From Malurus cyaneus samueli (lineage: Eukaryota > Chordata > Aves > Passeriformes > Maluridae): a stretch of 64,000 nucleotides of DNA. Every line of letters starts with the position of its first letter. Positions within the stretch are counted from its first letter, which is position 1. Shown here piece after piece: positions 35,748-52,800 of this stretch. Below the pieces are notes generated by a model. It was not told the origin of the DNA, made no database searches, and saw nothing but the letters and a program-made list of their open reading frames with translations. The stretch is taken from NCBI GenBank assembly GCA_009741485.1, contig CM019214.1:22900267-22964266 (forward strand), read 5' to 3'. The translations under genes were made by a program, and so were the position numbers.

Positions 35748-37590
35748 GTTAAAACATAATCCCATAGAAGTGTATTACTCATGCCCTGGGAACTGCTGTA
35801 CTACAACTGTACACTAATCACAAAAGTGCCCAGTAAAGATAGAGGGTGTATGCTGACAGTATAGGAATTACGTTGAGGTCAGGAATTATCTCAGAGAAAC
35901 TACTGAGTGCCTTCAGAAGCAAAAGTATTCTAACAACTAGTTACAGGTAACAGGTATAAAAATCATAATGCTCAATAACATTAATTTCTGTACTTGTATA
36001 TATGGATGTAAGGTAGGTATTGTGACTTATGTTTCAAATCACTGATTTGTTTCAAGAGCAAATGTACCTCCTATATTAGGGGCTCCTGATAGCATTATTT
36101 GGATTGTAGTGAATGCAATGAAATGAATCTGTAGATTGACAGAGCATACTGTGTAACATGTATGCCAAGTTCCAGGCATGTCCTTTAAAATGAGGAGAAA
36201 ATGAGAGTTGTGGCAGACTGCTGAAAGCTGTGTGAGAACAGAGCAGAAGGGCTAGGGGCAGAAGAACTACCTAGGATAGCTGAAGCTCATGTCACAGCAA
36301 ACTATCAATGCTTACATAAGCTGCTTCAACAGCTGCTCTGCACCTCGAATGGATCTTCAGGTCATCTGACATGTTACCTAAACAATAATAGAACCTTGTA
36401 GAAAGTGAAGTCTGAGTTGCATTTCCAGCTCAGATTCATTAAGCTGATTTATGTTAGCTTGTGCTAACGTTCTCATCTCCTTATGCTTGATTTTTGAGCA
36501 ACTTAGGGTAATTCTAGTCCCTTTAGCTCACTAACTTTTTATTGCCTTTATTTCATAATGCGGATTGTCTCTGTTTTCTCATACTGCACAGAGTTTGTTT
36601 TGAATTTTTACTCTTAAGCCCCTGAAAAGGTAGGAACATAAACCTTGCAAAGGAAGTATCTTCACTGAGGACCTGTCCACTGTCTGAAGCATGCTGGAAC
36701 TGCAGCTCTTAGACCTAGAGCTGATTTATGACTTTAGTTGACCACAAGATAATTTTCACTCATCACTTCAGCTTCTGATCTTTTAGCTGTCTGTGAAGAG
36801 TCACAAACTAAAGCATAAACAAGTGTTTGTCCATGAACAGAGAACATGGAGCTACCTTGCCAAGGCCCTTCACAGTTCTGTCACAAGACAGTGCTCCTGA
36901 ACTGCAGACTAAAATGACAAAGAATGAGTTCAGACATAATTCTTCCATTCCTGGCCAGTTAACAGTCTGCTTTCACAAAGCCTATGTGGACCTGAGACTG
37001 CATTTCCCATCTATAATTTCCTATGTTCAGAAGAAAGAGGGAAAGGTATAAGGAGGGCATAAGAACAGGCACCATTTCGCTAACTGCCTTCAGAGATCAG
37101 GCAAGAGAGAAAATGCTTTCATCTTAATGTTCTACTGCAGCAACAAAGACAGTTGTAAAAAAATGCACTTTCTAAAAGTGGTGGAAATTGCTAGCACTAA
37201 TCCATATTTGCCAAGCCTTTTCTTACTGTTGTGTATGTGATCTTTTAACTTATTTCCTCAGTGAATCTTTACTGTTAGTATTTTTCCAACCATCATGCTA
37301 CAGGGGAGGAGGCAGAAAACAATTCAGCAGCTCCTTATCATATGATTGAGAATGCTTTACCTCAGGTGTTTTTCTGTTGTTTCCATGTATACAGAAAAAA
37401 AATCAGTTGATTTATATAAAATTACATGACATTATCAAAGTCCTGTACAATGCAGTTTGTATGAAATCACATTGCAAAGACAAGTATTCCCATCTTCACT
37501 TGCCACCCCACCAGGTAGTTACTGTGGTTTTCTAGTTTTCTAAATCACTTCAAATATACTCAATAGGCATCCATCCTACATCATCTGTGT

Positions 37591-37596
37591 TTTATT
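37591..37596 (-). terminator. TRAPPC2: Candidate distal polyadenylation signal for TRAPPC2
   Basis: AATAAA on the minus strand about 1.25 kb beyond the TRAPPC2 stop. A nearer AATAAA lies at 38288-38293 and another at 38007-38012; which is used cannot be told from sequence. Confidence 0.3.
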
Positions 37597-38287
37597 TAAG
37601 CGGCAGCTTAGCGCAAGTACAGAAATAATGACTGACTATACATTTATGGCACATATGCATGTGGTCCCTTTAATTATACAGGCTATGTAAAATGTACTTC
37701 TTAGAATAGCATGCCACTTCCTTTGGAAATTACTTTTCAGACATTTAAAAAAAATGTACAAGAAGATAGCTTATACAGATTTGCTACAAAAAGGAACAGA
37801 ATACTTAAAAGACTGTAAACCCAAACAAAATATTAGGTACGTATATGCCAAATTATCCTTTAAAACTTACTGGTTCGGAATGATGTTAAGTTTTGCAAAG
37901 TGGTTCCTAAAACATTTTACAATGGAATAGGAATCTGACAGGCCAAATAATGTTTGTCTGAAACCTCAGCAAATAGAATTTCATGGTTCAAAGATCCTCC
38001 TCCAAATTTATTTGCAAGAAGAAAATTTCAGCAGTTGCAGAAATAACAGGAAAAAAAGTTGGTTTAAACATGTATATTTACTTTGAGTTTTTTTTGTGTG
38101 TGTGAATTAGAATTAATGTCAGGACAGATCTGGCTGTTCCGGTCTACTTCATTCATTGATGCAACACTGCAGCTAAATATGTATTGCACTAAATGCAGAG
38201 TAAATTTGAAATTATAAGCTTTTAAAATTTAAGGGTTTTTTTTCTCAAAATTTCTTGAAATAATGGAGACAGAGTTTTTCTGATCTT

Positions 38288-38293
38288 TTTATT
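38288..38293 (-). terminator. TRAPPC2: Candidate proximal polyadenylation signal for TRAPPC2
   Basis: AATAAA on the minus strand about 545 nt after the stop codon. Confidence 0.35.
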
Positions 38294-38837
38294 GACCACT
38301 TTATATACATACATGTCCATAAATAGAGGCCTGATTTACTACCACAAAGTGTAATGTTAGTCTGGTTAGTCTGCAGAGTGAGTTCTCTAGTGAAGGAATA
38401 CAAGTAGGAAAGTTTATAATAAAATTAATCATTTAGGCCAAACAGTCAAGAATTCCCTTTTGCTCATGTTAAACCAAATGACTGGCAACATCTTTTGCAT
38501 TTACGCCCGATTTCCTCCCATCCTGTATCATAGGCTTACACTTCACATACATATTAACACATAATGTCTTAGTTTCTTCTTTTGTACCTCTGCAGCCTGT
38601 GACATTTTAAAACTTTGTTTTCATACCACATAAAATGAAACTTCTTGAGATACATATTTTAGCCAGAGAAGCTTGGCTGTTCTTATCTATATCAGCAAAA
38701 GAAAAAGCTGCTTCAGCATCCAATTAGTCAGCCCTTCAGAAGATGAATATCAAACATGCAGGGGGCTAACCAGAAAATGTACAGTTCAAACAATCAGGAA
38801 AGTAGGGAAAAAGCACTCACTCGGGAAATTTATTTAT

Positions 38838-42476
<3,639 letters not shown>

Positions 42477-42654
42477 TCAAAATAGCTCTCCTTATGTGAA
42501 AATAAAGATATGCTGATGAGTCTATATACAAACTCTTAATCCATGTAGAAGAGCTCCTGAAGATCAGCCAGTGTGCTCCCATTCATATTTACCAGAGGCT
42601 AAAGAGAGATACACATTAAGGTATGCACATCAAGAGGATGGGGGAGGAAGCTCT

Positions 42655-42858
42655 TAAAAATTGATTCCCAGAAGTTCAAGAACATCTTTGCTGTGCAGTG
42701 ATCGACCACTGGAACAGATTGCCCACAAAGGCTCTAGTTATGCCAGAATCATTTGGACACAAACTTGAGTCCTGTGCTCCAGGATGACCCTGCTTGAGCA
42801 GGCTGAGCCGGCTGCCTGTGGTCCCTCCAACCTGACCGAATCTGTGAGTCTGGAGGAG
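42655..42858 (+). mobile_element. Diverged CR1-like 3' fragment
   Basis: Phrases such as 'cgaccactggaacagattgc', 'aggatgaccctgcttgagca' and 'ggtccctccaacctgac' resemble a diverged CR1 3' end. It lies just upstream of the first TRAPPC2 coding exon. Confidence 0.7.
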
Positions 42859-43026
42859 CTGGAGGATAGCCTTGTAAAATGGATCTAGAAGTGAACCTAG
42901 GTACCTATACCAATTCCTGCCCAGCTCACTGATTATTTATCCTCCGAGAGCCCCCAGTCAGCCGGCGCTGCACCCGCCTCCGAGAACCCGCCTCGCTGAC
43001 TCTCCCCGGGCCCTGCTCAGAGGGAG

Positions 43027-43085
43027 AAGGGAAGGGAAGGGAAGGGAAGGGAAGGGAAGGGAAGGGAAGGAAGGGAAGGGAAGGG
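43027..43085 (+). repeat. (AAGGG)n pentanucleotide microsatellite
   Basis: Eleven AAGGG units with one four-base interruption (AAGG, eighth to ninth unit). The plus strand carries more than ten closely spaced GGG runs with two-base loops, a strong G-quadruplex or purine-triplex pattern, within the bidirectional promoter. Confidence 0.95.
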
Positions 43086-43429
43086 CGCCTCCTCCCTCGT
43101 ACGCGGCGGCGGCGGGACAATCCCACGGTCCATCCCCGGGCACCCCAGAGGTACCCGGAAAGGCGAACCGTCCACCACCCCCGAACGTCTCTGTGGGGCT
43201 GCCGGGCCCAGAGGGGCCCGCGGCACAGAAAGGGGGGCAGGCGGGGAGGGAGAAGGGTCTGGCCCACAAGGTTCCGCCGGGCCCGCCGCCTACCCTGCGC
43301 CTCACCCCGTCCGCCGCCCGCGGCGCCCGGAAGCGCCGCTCTGCACCCGCCCCATCCGGCGCCACCGTGACGCCTCAGCGGCCCGCCGCGGCCCGGCCGG
43401 GAGCCCAGAGCCGCCCTGCCCCGCCGAGC

Positions 43430-43625
43430 CCGGCCCCGCTCCCGGCTCCGCTGGCCAGGCCCCGCTCCGGTCTTCTGCCGGCCCGCTCCCGCTCTGCTGC
43501 CAGGCCCCGCTCCCGGCTTTCTGCTGCCAGGCCCCGCTCCCGGCCCCGCTCCCGGCTCCGCTCACGGCTCTGCTGCCGGCCCCGCTGCCAGGCCTCGCTC
43601 CCGGCCCCGCTGCCGGCTCCGGCGC
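43430..43625 (+). repeat. GC-rich tandem array of CCCCGCTCCCGGCT-type units
   Basis: Irregular repeats of CCCCGCTCCCGGC, GGCTCCGCT and TCTGCTGCCAGG cover about 200 bp immediately before the first recognised OFD1 exon. Unit order is scrambled, as in a decaying minisatellite. Confidence 0.75.
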
Positions 43626-43780
43626 CCTTCCTGTGGGTCCCGGGAGGCTGCCCCGAGCCCCGGGAAAGCCGAGCGAGCCTGAGGGGAGGCAGGGGCGGCG
43701 AGAGCGCTCGGCGTCTCGCTGGCTGTGGGTCGACCTGCGAGTTAATAATGTCCCTTTTTGTTTCGGTGTTGTAGGGCAGG

Positions 43781-43876
43781 ATGGCTTCTGTTGAAAGGGA
43801 GACACTGTCCCAAGAGGAACTCCGGAAAAGGCTGTATCAGACATTTAAGAACCGAGGCGTACTGGACACACTTAAG
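43781..43876 (+). CDS. OFD1: OFD1 exon encoding residues 1-32
   Basis: [20 protein letters not shown]... to LDTLK, donor AAG|gtgtgc, phase 0. Acceptor 'ggtgttgtag' at 43774 suggests a spliced 5' exon in the CpG island. It corresponds to human exon 2. Confidence 0.92.
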
Positions 43877-46800
43877 GTGTGCTTTCTTTTCACGAGGTGC
43901 TACCTGTGATCCGCTGTACTGCTTTAACATTTAGAGCAGTTGCAAGTGTCTCATTCTCTCCACAAAACATTATTTTTGACACAGCCTAATTAATATTAGG
44001 TGTGTTGTGTTTGGGTTTTTTTTCGTCCCACACTGGAGGTTCTCCCTGAACAGAATGGCTTTTCATTGTGCGTTGTCCTCCGAGTCTTTTTCGGGAAGGT
44101 TAAAAGCCTGTGTTCAGTCTTTGAAAATATCTATGCTTGAAAAAAAAAAAAAGTCATGTAAGGGAGAGAACAATAAATTAGAATATAAAAATGGAAAGGA
44201 TCTCTCAGGCTGTTTATTATCTACTAGCAGTAAGCATGCTATATGAATAATGTTTCTAAAATATTCGTGTCCTGTTTTTAAACTATTTGAGCTGTTTTGT
44301 CCCTGTCTGCTTGTTCAGGAGAACACCTTAGGAAAAACCTCAAGATCAGTATTTCAAAAATGTCATTTATAATCCTATAGCCGAGTATTTCCTATTCAGG
44401 ACAACTTGTTTCTGCATTACTGATTTCCACACCAAGTTTGCAATACTCGAACCATTTCTGATTTGACTTAACTAATAGTCTATCAGATGACTTTCTAATT
44501 AAGCCCACTTTCCTGCTTTGTGTCCCTTGTCTAGAAAGTTATTTCTGCTTTCCATTTCCATACTAGGGATGGGGATTTAGCCCTGTGCTTTACACTGCAC
44601 TTTGCCACAAGATGTATAAGAGGTCGCTGTAATTGGGTTTTTTTGAGACATTGCCTCTGTTAAAATTGGTTGAAACTGGACAAGTTCAGAAATTATTAAG
44701 GAAAACAATTCTTTTCAGCTATATTCGAGAGTTGGACTCAATGATGCTTTCCAACTCAGAATTTTCTGTAGGTCTGTAATTGCTTTGTCAGCCTAATTTA
44801 TCTTTAAAACCACGCTAAAATATCAGGCTGATCTAATGACCTGGCTTTGTTAATTTTCAGTAAGTATTTTGTTGCATTATTGGTAATAGACTGCCTCTTT
44901 ATTTGGTTGTGTCACTGCTGCATACCTGCTGTTGAAAGCTTAAAATACTATTTTTGTCATGACCTTTTTGTATTCTATAAACAATTTGTATAACTATGTA
45001 ATGAAAATAATTATTTCTTCCTTTTACAGAAGGGAGATTTTCTGATTTTAGGGTACTTTTTTCTCTGTTGTAACTCATAGAACACAAATAAATAATTTTA
45101 AGATGGCATTTAATTGTTATTAGTGCCTGTAGATCTTTTTGGTTAGTACCTTTTTGCTTCCTTATAAAATAACTGATATTAAAGACTATGAATATTTTGT
45201 TTATTTTGCTATCCATGTTTGTGATGGCATGAACAACTTCTTGATATGAGACTCAAAGGAGGATCGGTGAGGATTCCAAGAACATCTGAAATAGAGGCCA
45301 CGTCAGGCAGGCTTTATTTAAGCCAAAGGGAAGGAAAACAGGAAAGCAGTGATCTGAAAATGAAGGTGGGGTACAAGAGTGATGTTTATGTGAGCTCTTG
45401 ACTGGGACCTTCTTTTCAGTGCTGCTTTTGATACATTTTGAGGGAAAGTCAGAGTTCACTGGATCCACCATTAGAGTGTTTTGGAGAAAGGCATGATGCC
45501 CGTAGAGCACTGCTAGATTTTGCCAGAATTAGTCTGCCTTGTTCTGTTATGTAGGTTGTACAAGAAAAATGAGGCTCCCTGTGGATTTTGAAAAATTAAA
45601 AGTCTCATTGAATCACATGTAAACTGATCATACAATGTTTTTTTTCCTGTATCAGACACAGCTCCGAAATCAGCTAATCCATGAACTAATGCACCCAATT
45701 TTGAGTGGAGAACTTCAGCCACAGATGGTTCCAAGTGAAGACAGTTCACTTTTGATCACTGCTTCCAACAGTTTGGTGGCAGATCATCTTCAGAGATGTG
45801 GCTACGAGTATTCCCTTTCTGTTTTCTTTCCAGAAAGTGGATTAGAGAAAAAGAAGGTAAGTTTAGTATTTTGCCTATTCCTTGATATCTAGGAACTTTG
45901 TTCTCTGGGGGTTGTCATATTCTAGCAATTAAAAAAAAACCCCTCTTTTTGTGATAGGAAATACAATCATAAATACAGCTTCTGGTGATCTCCACAAAAC
46001 ATTCTATCATTCAGAGTCATTTTCATGAGTGTTTTAGATTGGCAATAAGCTTAATAATGCTTTTCTGGAAAGGTGCAGCCACAATCTGAGTGTGTAGTAG
46101 AGCACTTTGAAACTGAGCCTGATAAAAGCTCATTTGGCCATTCAATTCCCTGAAAATGTAGCTCCTGCTCAGTTCAAGCTGCTCTCACTACTAAGTGTGG
46201 CTGAAAAGGGCAGTCCCTGCCTTTCCTTTGTTTCTCCTCTATAAATGTGTAATAGGGTGAAATTGTTTCTAACTGAAAATTAATTTTTTGACCTGGTAAG
46301 TAGTTAATCATCCTTTGGGTTAGTGAGCTCATCCGATTTATATGGTAAATCAAGAAAAGACACAAGGAAGCTGTGCCAAGGAAAGTTTAGGTTAGATTTA
46401 GAAAAAAATTCTTTACTGAAAGGGTGATCGCACACTGGAATTGTCTGCCCAGGGAGATGGTGGAGTCATTGTCCCTGGATGTGTTTAAAAAAAGGCTGGA
46501 TGTTGCACTCAGTGCCATGGTTTAGTTGATGAGGAGGTGTTAGGTCATAGGTTGGACTGGATGATCTTGAAGGTCTCTTCCAGCCTGATTCATTCTGTGT
46601 GATTCTGTGTGAAAGTAGCAAGGACGTGTTGAGCGGGGATAGGGAACAAAACTTTCTTTTTGCAGCTTCAGCTGATGATGAAGCTACATGCTTCACTACT
46701 TAAGTAGTGAAGATGAGGAAATGCAGAACTGCAGGCCTCTGAAATTGATTTTACAGAGAGTAAATAGATCTTTCACAAATGGTGAACATTTACAACTGTG

Positions 46801-49800
46801 AAATAGTGTGTTTTACATACTTGAAATTATTTATTTTAATTACTTATTTGAAATTTTCCAACTGATCTTTCTTTTCCCTGAAGCTGTGGACTATGCAAGA
46901 TCTTCTTCAATTAATGAGGATCAGTCCAAAATCCAGTCTTTACAAATCACTGGTAAAGTTATTTACATTTTGAAAATAAGCTTAAATTATAGTGGTGATG
47001 AAAATAGACTGACTAAAACTTCTTTTCTTTCTTACAGACTTCAGGAACTCAGAAGGAAAACAAAGGTACAAAATGTTTACATTTGATGCAGACAAGGATA
47101 ATTGTGTTAGCTTCATTTTTATTAAGATGTGAGCGATAAAAAAATCAGATTTCTTGAGTGTATATTGGTAGTGAGTAATACGGATTTAGTCAGATTTTGA
47201 AACTTGCACAGCAGGATGATGAATGTTGTATTTCAGGATTATCCAACTCCTGTTTGTGATGTGGATTAACTGTTAACATTCACTTACAAAATAAATGGTA
47301 CATTAGAAATATGAGAAAAATCCATAATCAGGTATTAAATGTAATGCTCTTTGGAAGCTTTTCATGCTAACTTTGGGAAACTCAGGTTTTGGGCTGTGTT
47401 TATAATACTGTGTTAGCTTGGAGAGTATACTTCAAACACTTGCTACAGATACAATTGACTTTCCAGTGTTTTGTATCGGAAATAATTCTTATGTCTGCCT
47501 GAAGAAACACAGCCATATTGTATAACCCAAAGGAGCTTCATCTTCAAAAACCCCTCTTCCCTGAAGGCCTCCGAGTTAAGTTAATAATCTTCACTCAATT
47601 GCCCCTGGAAGTCAAGAGACATAGATGGGAGAAAAAGTTGCAAAAGGACAGCTTTTGCTGACTGTCATGTATTGGATTATGCTTATAATAAAAGCATAAA
47701 GTTTTGTTAGTATTGATTTTTACTGAAATACATGTTCTTTCTGTAAATCAAATATGTTTTCTTGTACATTGAAAATTGCTTTGTTAATCACTAAAATTCT
47801 GTTCTAGCATGCAGTCAGAACTAACTCATTTATTGGCTCTTGCTAGGTTTTCTTATGCAAGTTTTAAATGGACTTACAGAACATCATCTAAATAGAGAAA
47901 CTCATAACATAGAAACTCAGACCACCTCAGTGCCTCCTTACAGAGAATCTCTTGGTAAGTGCAGCCTGTGCAAGCAAGTCTCCCCAGATATTTTCATACT
48001 GGTATATGGTATGGCTTTATATGTATTGTATGAATGGTATTCTTCCATTGCTTACTCAAATGCAGCCTAAAATGGTAATGAGTAAACATCATGTCTGTCA
48101 CTAGAACATGGGATTTCTAAATTTTCTTAAAGTAAGGCAAAATCAGGTTAAGAATTTCTTTTTTAATTGACTCAGGTATTTTCCTAGGGATTTAACTAAG
48201 ACCTACAACAAATGGACTCTAAATGTTATGTGCTGGAATGTATTCTGGAGAATATAACTGTAAAGGTGTGCCCTCTTTCCATGAGTGAGTTAGACATAGA
48301 TTGAGAATATTTGAATATATAATATGCATGCTCTTATTAAGATACTGATACAAAAAAGCAAGAAATTGAATACAGAAGAAAATTCTTGTCCACCCATGGT
48401 GAAGAGGATGAATGGCATGTAATACCACTAACAATGCCTAAACAGCCAAGTGCCTCCTCTGAGGTATTATGTGGTTGGTTTTGTTTTTTTTGTGTATATA
48501 TATATATTTATTGAAAATATATTAATATTAGATAATGGCATTTCAGTGCTGCCTCTGCTTTTGCACCACACAAGTCTTTCTAGGATAATGCCCCTTGGAT
48601 AAGCTGAGGAATGTCCTGCGGAGACGTTCCTACAGTATTTCGTATGGTAAATGGAGTGAATGTTTTTAAATTATGATGGATGTGTTGTTTTTTTATAGCT
48701 GAGAAGCTTCAGATGATTGATGAGCAGTTTGCAGACTCTTATCCTCAGCATCAGAAATATGAATCTTTAGAAGTAAAACTTAATGAATATAGAAAAGAAA
48801 TAGAGAAGCAGCTTCAAGAAGAAATGCATCAAAAGGTATAACTGGTTTATGGATTTGCGGGAGACAATTTTTTCATTTTGACTTTACAGGTTGCAAACTT
48901 GTAATACTTAAGGTAAATGAAAGAAAAGATACAATACTTAGTTACAACAAGCACAAAAGACTAATCCCATATATTGTTGCTTTGATGATACAGTGTTTAT
49001 ATTTGCCATCCCCCCTTTTTTTGTTAAATGTGTGCAGAATGTTCAAGTTTAATATTCTGATGTTAATTTGTAGCACAACATTTACTTACTCTGGTTGTGT
49101 TAATAGGTAAATTTTATCTGCTCTTTGATTATTTTGTTTTATGGAGTGATGTTTACTCAATACCACAGTATTAGTTTTCCTTCCCAGTTAAGATTTTGGT
49201 GCTTGAATTTCAATGGGATGCATGGCAGCTGAGAGGTGTGAATTGCTGTTGTGTAGCTTAACAGATAGTTAAATTTTAATGCCGTTGAGGATTTGTGTTC
49301 TGTTTCAAAGCGTTGCCCAGAAACACTAAAGTAAGAACACACAGTATTACGCATAATTTCTGATTTTTTTTCTTCCTATAATTGAAGACAATTCTTCTAG
49401 AGAATTTTGCTTCATTTTGGGAATAAGATTCGAATTTTTTCACACAATCCTTTGATAATACTTATATCTGAAAAATGGAGCTGAGGGAATATACACTTTC
49501 TGTGGTTTCTAAGCAATTCAGGCTGTGGGTCTGTTTCTGCCATTTCTTGAATCACTAGTCAAAAGTGATTCTTTGGGAGAGGGACAAGAGTAAAGACACT
49601 GTCAGAGGAGGACTTAAAGAGTGTGGCCATTCCTTGAATCCAGGGAGAATATCACTCCTGCGGTGTGTTTTTCTTCATAGGCTTCTTTTTCTGTCTTGTC
49701 TAAAGCTGATAGTTTTGTGTAAGATCTGCTTTGGGGTGCCAGATAAACACATCAAATCTATGTGAGATGTGCAAATAGTATGTGCTGTAATTAATTTTTA

Positions 49801-52800
49801 TCAAATTATCATTCTCTAGCAAGAATTTCGAGGTGAAATGTTGGATTGTCTTATGAGGAATTGTCTTTGTTGATTTGAAGATGGTCAATTTAACGCTCTC
49901 TTCCTCCTTTATGTAAAAGCTTGAACATTTTAAAGAAGTTGAAATAGCAAAGATTAAAATGGAGGAGAAAGTGCAGACACAGAAAGAAATCTCTGAGCTG
50001 CGCCATGAGTTAGAGAAGACACATCAGGCAAAGTCTGAAGCCTTGATTTCTCGTGAAAAGAATGCTATTGAGAGGCTTCAAAAGCAACAAGAGGTGAAGT
50101 TCCAATATTTTTTCCTAACGTGCTGTTAAATGATTCAGTGAGTTTGTTAGACTGTCCTTTAATCTTTGGGAGATTTACATTCAGGTCTTATTTGGGAAAA
50201 TTTTGAATTCACTTTGTTCTCATAAATAGGGGCATGCATTTAGCAACTGCAAGAATGAGTATGGTTAAACATCTAAGTAGAGGTGGCTGGAAATGCAACT
50301 GTTCTGCAAACTGGGATCTAAATATAATAAATACTTTTGAATCTGTTTTAATAATTTTGCTGAATTCACATCACTGATTTTTTTTCATAGAAAGTTTAAC
50401 ATAGCTTTTAGTTACATTCTTACATTTAGTTGCATTATGAATAACCACCATCTTTACTGTAAGCTAGCAACTCGTTTCATTTCTGTGAACACTTCTGTGT
50501 TGATGAGTTACTCCTTTGGGCTGTTAACTCTTGGTGTTTTGCCGGGGTAGTAACCGTAACTACAGCACACAATAATTTGTGTGTAGTGCTCAACTGCTCA
50601 TCCCATTCTTTGTTACTTCTCAGTTTTTGAGAGAATAGTTTGTTTGCTTTTCTGTTGCCCCTTTGCCTGGCCACCTCCCTGCTGACTGCAATAGACCTTC
50701 ATATCCATGAATGCTTACCAGATTTTTGCTTTGGTGCAGCGGTGTTATGGTTTTGCTTATCTTGTTTTTTTTCCCTGAGAACTTGTGGTATTGGTTAACA
50801 AAGCAGTTGTGCAGGTCTCTATGTAAATTATAATATTAAACATTTTCTCACCTTGCTATGAATTTATTTCATGGTTATGTCCTTAGAAGCTGACAAGAAA
50901 ACATCTGTGTTATCCTATCAGTCTTCTTCTGTGGGCATGAAATTAATTCAGTGATTAGAAAAATCTCTACCAATGACTAGATCAACATAGCTGTAAAATA
51001 CTGTGTATGAATATTTGATTGCTTTTGTCAGCTTCTGCGCTTGCTGAGAACTTTATGTTTAATTTACCTGGGGATTCTTTTAACAGAGTTCAGGTATATT
51101 TACATTAAAGATGTCAGGACATTTAACCCTTCACTATGATTTTATGTCCAAGAAATGTGGCTTGAGAAACTACTTTGCCTTTTGTATCAACTGTCAAATA
51201 CACATGGCTTTCAAAATTGATGTAAGGGTCCGTATGGCAAAATCATAATTGTCTTCTTAGACCTGGTTTGTTTCTTCGGGTTTGGTTTTTTGTTTTGAGT
51301 GAAATAATGTCTTTTGTGCTTAAGGGAAAAAAAAGCCTTTTTTATCAATAGTAAGATACGAGGGCTCTGTTGTTAATACGTTCCTCACTTGGAGAATCCC
51401 TTTTACAATTTTTAATGAGTTCTATAAATTAAATTGAAAAAACAGGTTTTTTACAGGTTTACTCAGGTTTAGTTTTAAGTCACTTTTATTAGTGTATTTT
51501 GGTATTTTTTGTTACATTTTTGTGAAGAACACACAAACTTGTTTATTAAAAAAATTCAAGTGTTTGAACATGTTTATTTTTTAATTTTTTTTAACCATTT
51601 TTCCTTTTACATGAGTTTTAATGAGTGCTATTTCTTAAAGGGAAGGTGTTTATGGGTAACCAGAAGATACTCTGTCCAAAACATTTTATTCTGAGTGAAA
51701 GTAGAAAGGGAATTAAAAAAAGATAACATCCAGAATGAGTTTTAAGTACTTCATATATTGACTCAGTGAATAGTATTTATGGGAGTAAGATCAATTAGTC
51801 CCTGAGGAAGAACCTTGTAAGTTTCAATGTGTTAAACAGTAAATATCAGTATCAAGTGTGAAGAAAAACTAAGGATAATACTTTGTGATTCAGATAGAAG
51901 CAAAGGAAGTGTATGCTCAGAGACAGAGTCTACTGAAAGATATTGAAGCCATAAGGACCAGGGAGGCAGAACTGAAGCAAAGGATGGAGGCATTTGAAAT
52001 GTAAGTTGCTGAAGGATGTATGCAATGCTTAAATGAAGCTTCTGCAAAGCACGCCTCAAGATGTTTCTGCTTCTGTAATGTTGAAGTAGATTATAATCCC
52101 AGAAGTTATGTTTTACATTTTGAGCAGTATTGTATACTGTCTATCAGCATGGATACCCCATACAAAAAGATGTTGTTTTCTATTCCACCTCATCCAACCA
52201 AAACAAGTTCAACATGGCTTTGGAGGCGAGAAGCCTCCAAAGAGGTTTGCTTTCAATTGCTTAAATGAAAGAAACACAGCCCCAAACAACACAGTATGTA
52301 ACTCTGACACTCATGAGACACGTATATGAATATTTTGTCTCATTAGTTTTATGTTTTGGGGTTGTGGGTTGTTTTTTATTTTATATGCCCTTAATAAGAT
52401 CACTTTTCTTTAGTTAAATAAAAGAAATAACCATTTTGGGCCAAACTTTCAATACAATTTAATGTTGTTGCTTTGTCATCTGTTTTTTGTAGCAAAATGA
52501 GTATCCTGCTAACAAAAACTTTAGGTTTTTTATCAACCCAGCAGAGGGTGCTGATAGAATAGCATGCTCAGCACTCTTCCCTTTGAAGTGTTTCTGGTGT
52601 GGGAAACTGAGCCAGGGTTATCCTGGGATAGCTGCATAATTGATTGGTACTGAATTTTAAATAGGGCAATTTAATTTGTGTCACATCTCCGTGTTCTTAA
52701 TGAACTACAGTGACAGAGTCTGTGATCATTTCAAATTGCTACAGTGTTCCAAGCAAGCACATCACCCTTTGATGTCTATAAATGTTATTGTAAAAAGAAA

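Larger units (their letters stand above)
33638..37590. other. RAB9A 3' UTR and convergent intergenic spacer
   Basis: AT-rich sequence between the convergent genes RAB9A (+) and TRAPPC2 (-), with no coding region or recognised repeat. Candidate plus-strand polyadenylation signals lie at 34190 and 35742. The UTR boundaries are not resolved. Confidence 0.5.
42930..43730. promoter_or_regulatory. CpG island, shared bidirectional promoter of TRAPPC2 and OFD1
   Basis: About 800 bp of very high G+C and CpG lie between the divergent genes TRAPPC2 (-) and OFD1 (+), which are also head-to-head in human. It contains an (AAGGG)n array at 43027-43085 and a GC-rich tandem array at about 43430-43625. First noncoding exons of both genes should be here, but start sites cannot be placed by eye. 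Long open frames on both strands reflect composition. Confidence 0.85.

Noticed and set aside
38828..38837. AATAAATAAA directly after the TRAPPC2 stop as polyadenylation signal
   Set aside because: It would leave almost no 3' UTR; more distal AATAAA motifs are more plausible.
42926..43844. Open frames up to 193 codons around the TRAPPC2/OFD1 island
   Set aside because: Composition artefact of (AAGGG)n and GC-rich repeats; frames overlap on both strands and cross the OFD1 splice acceptor.
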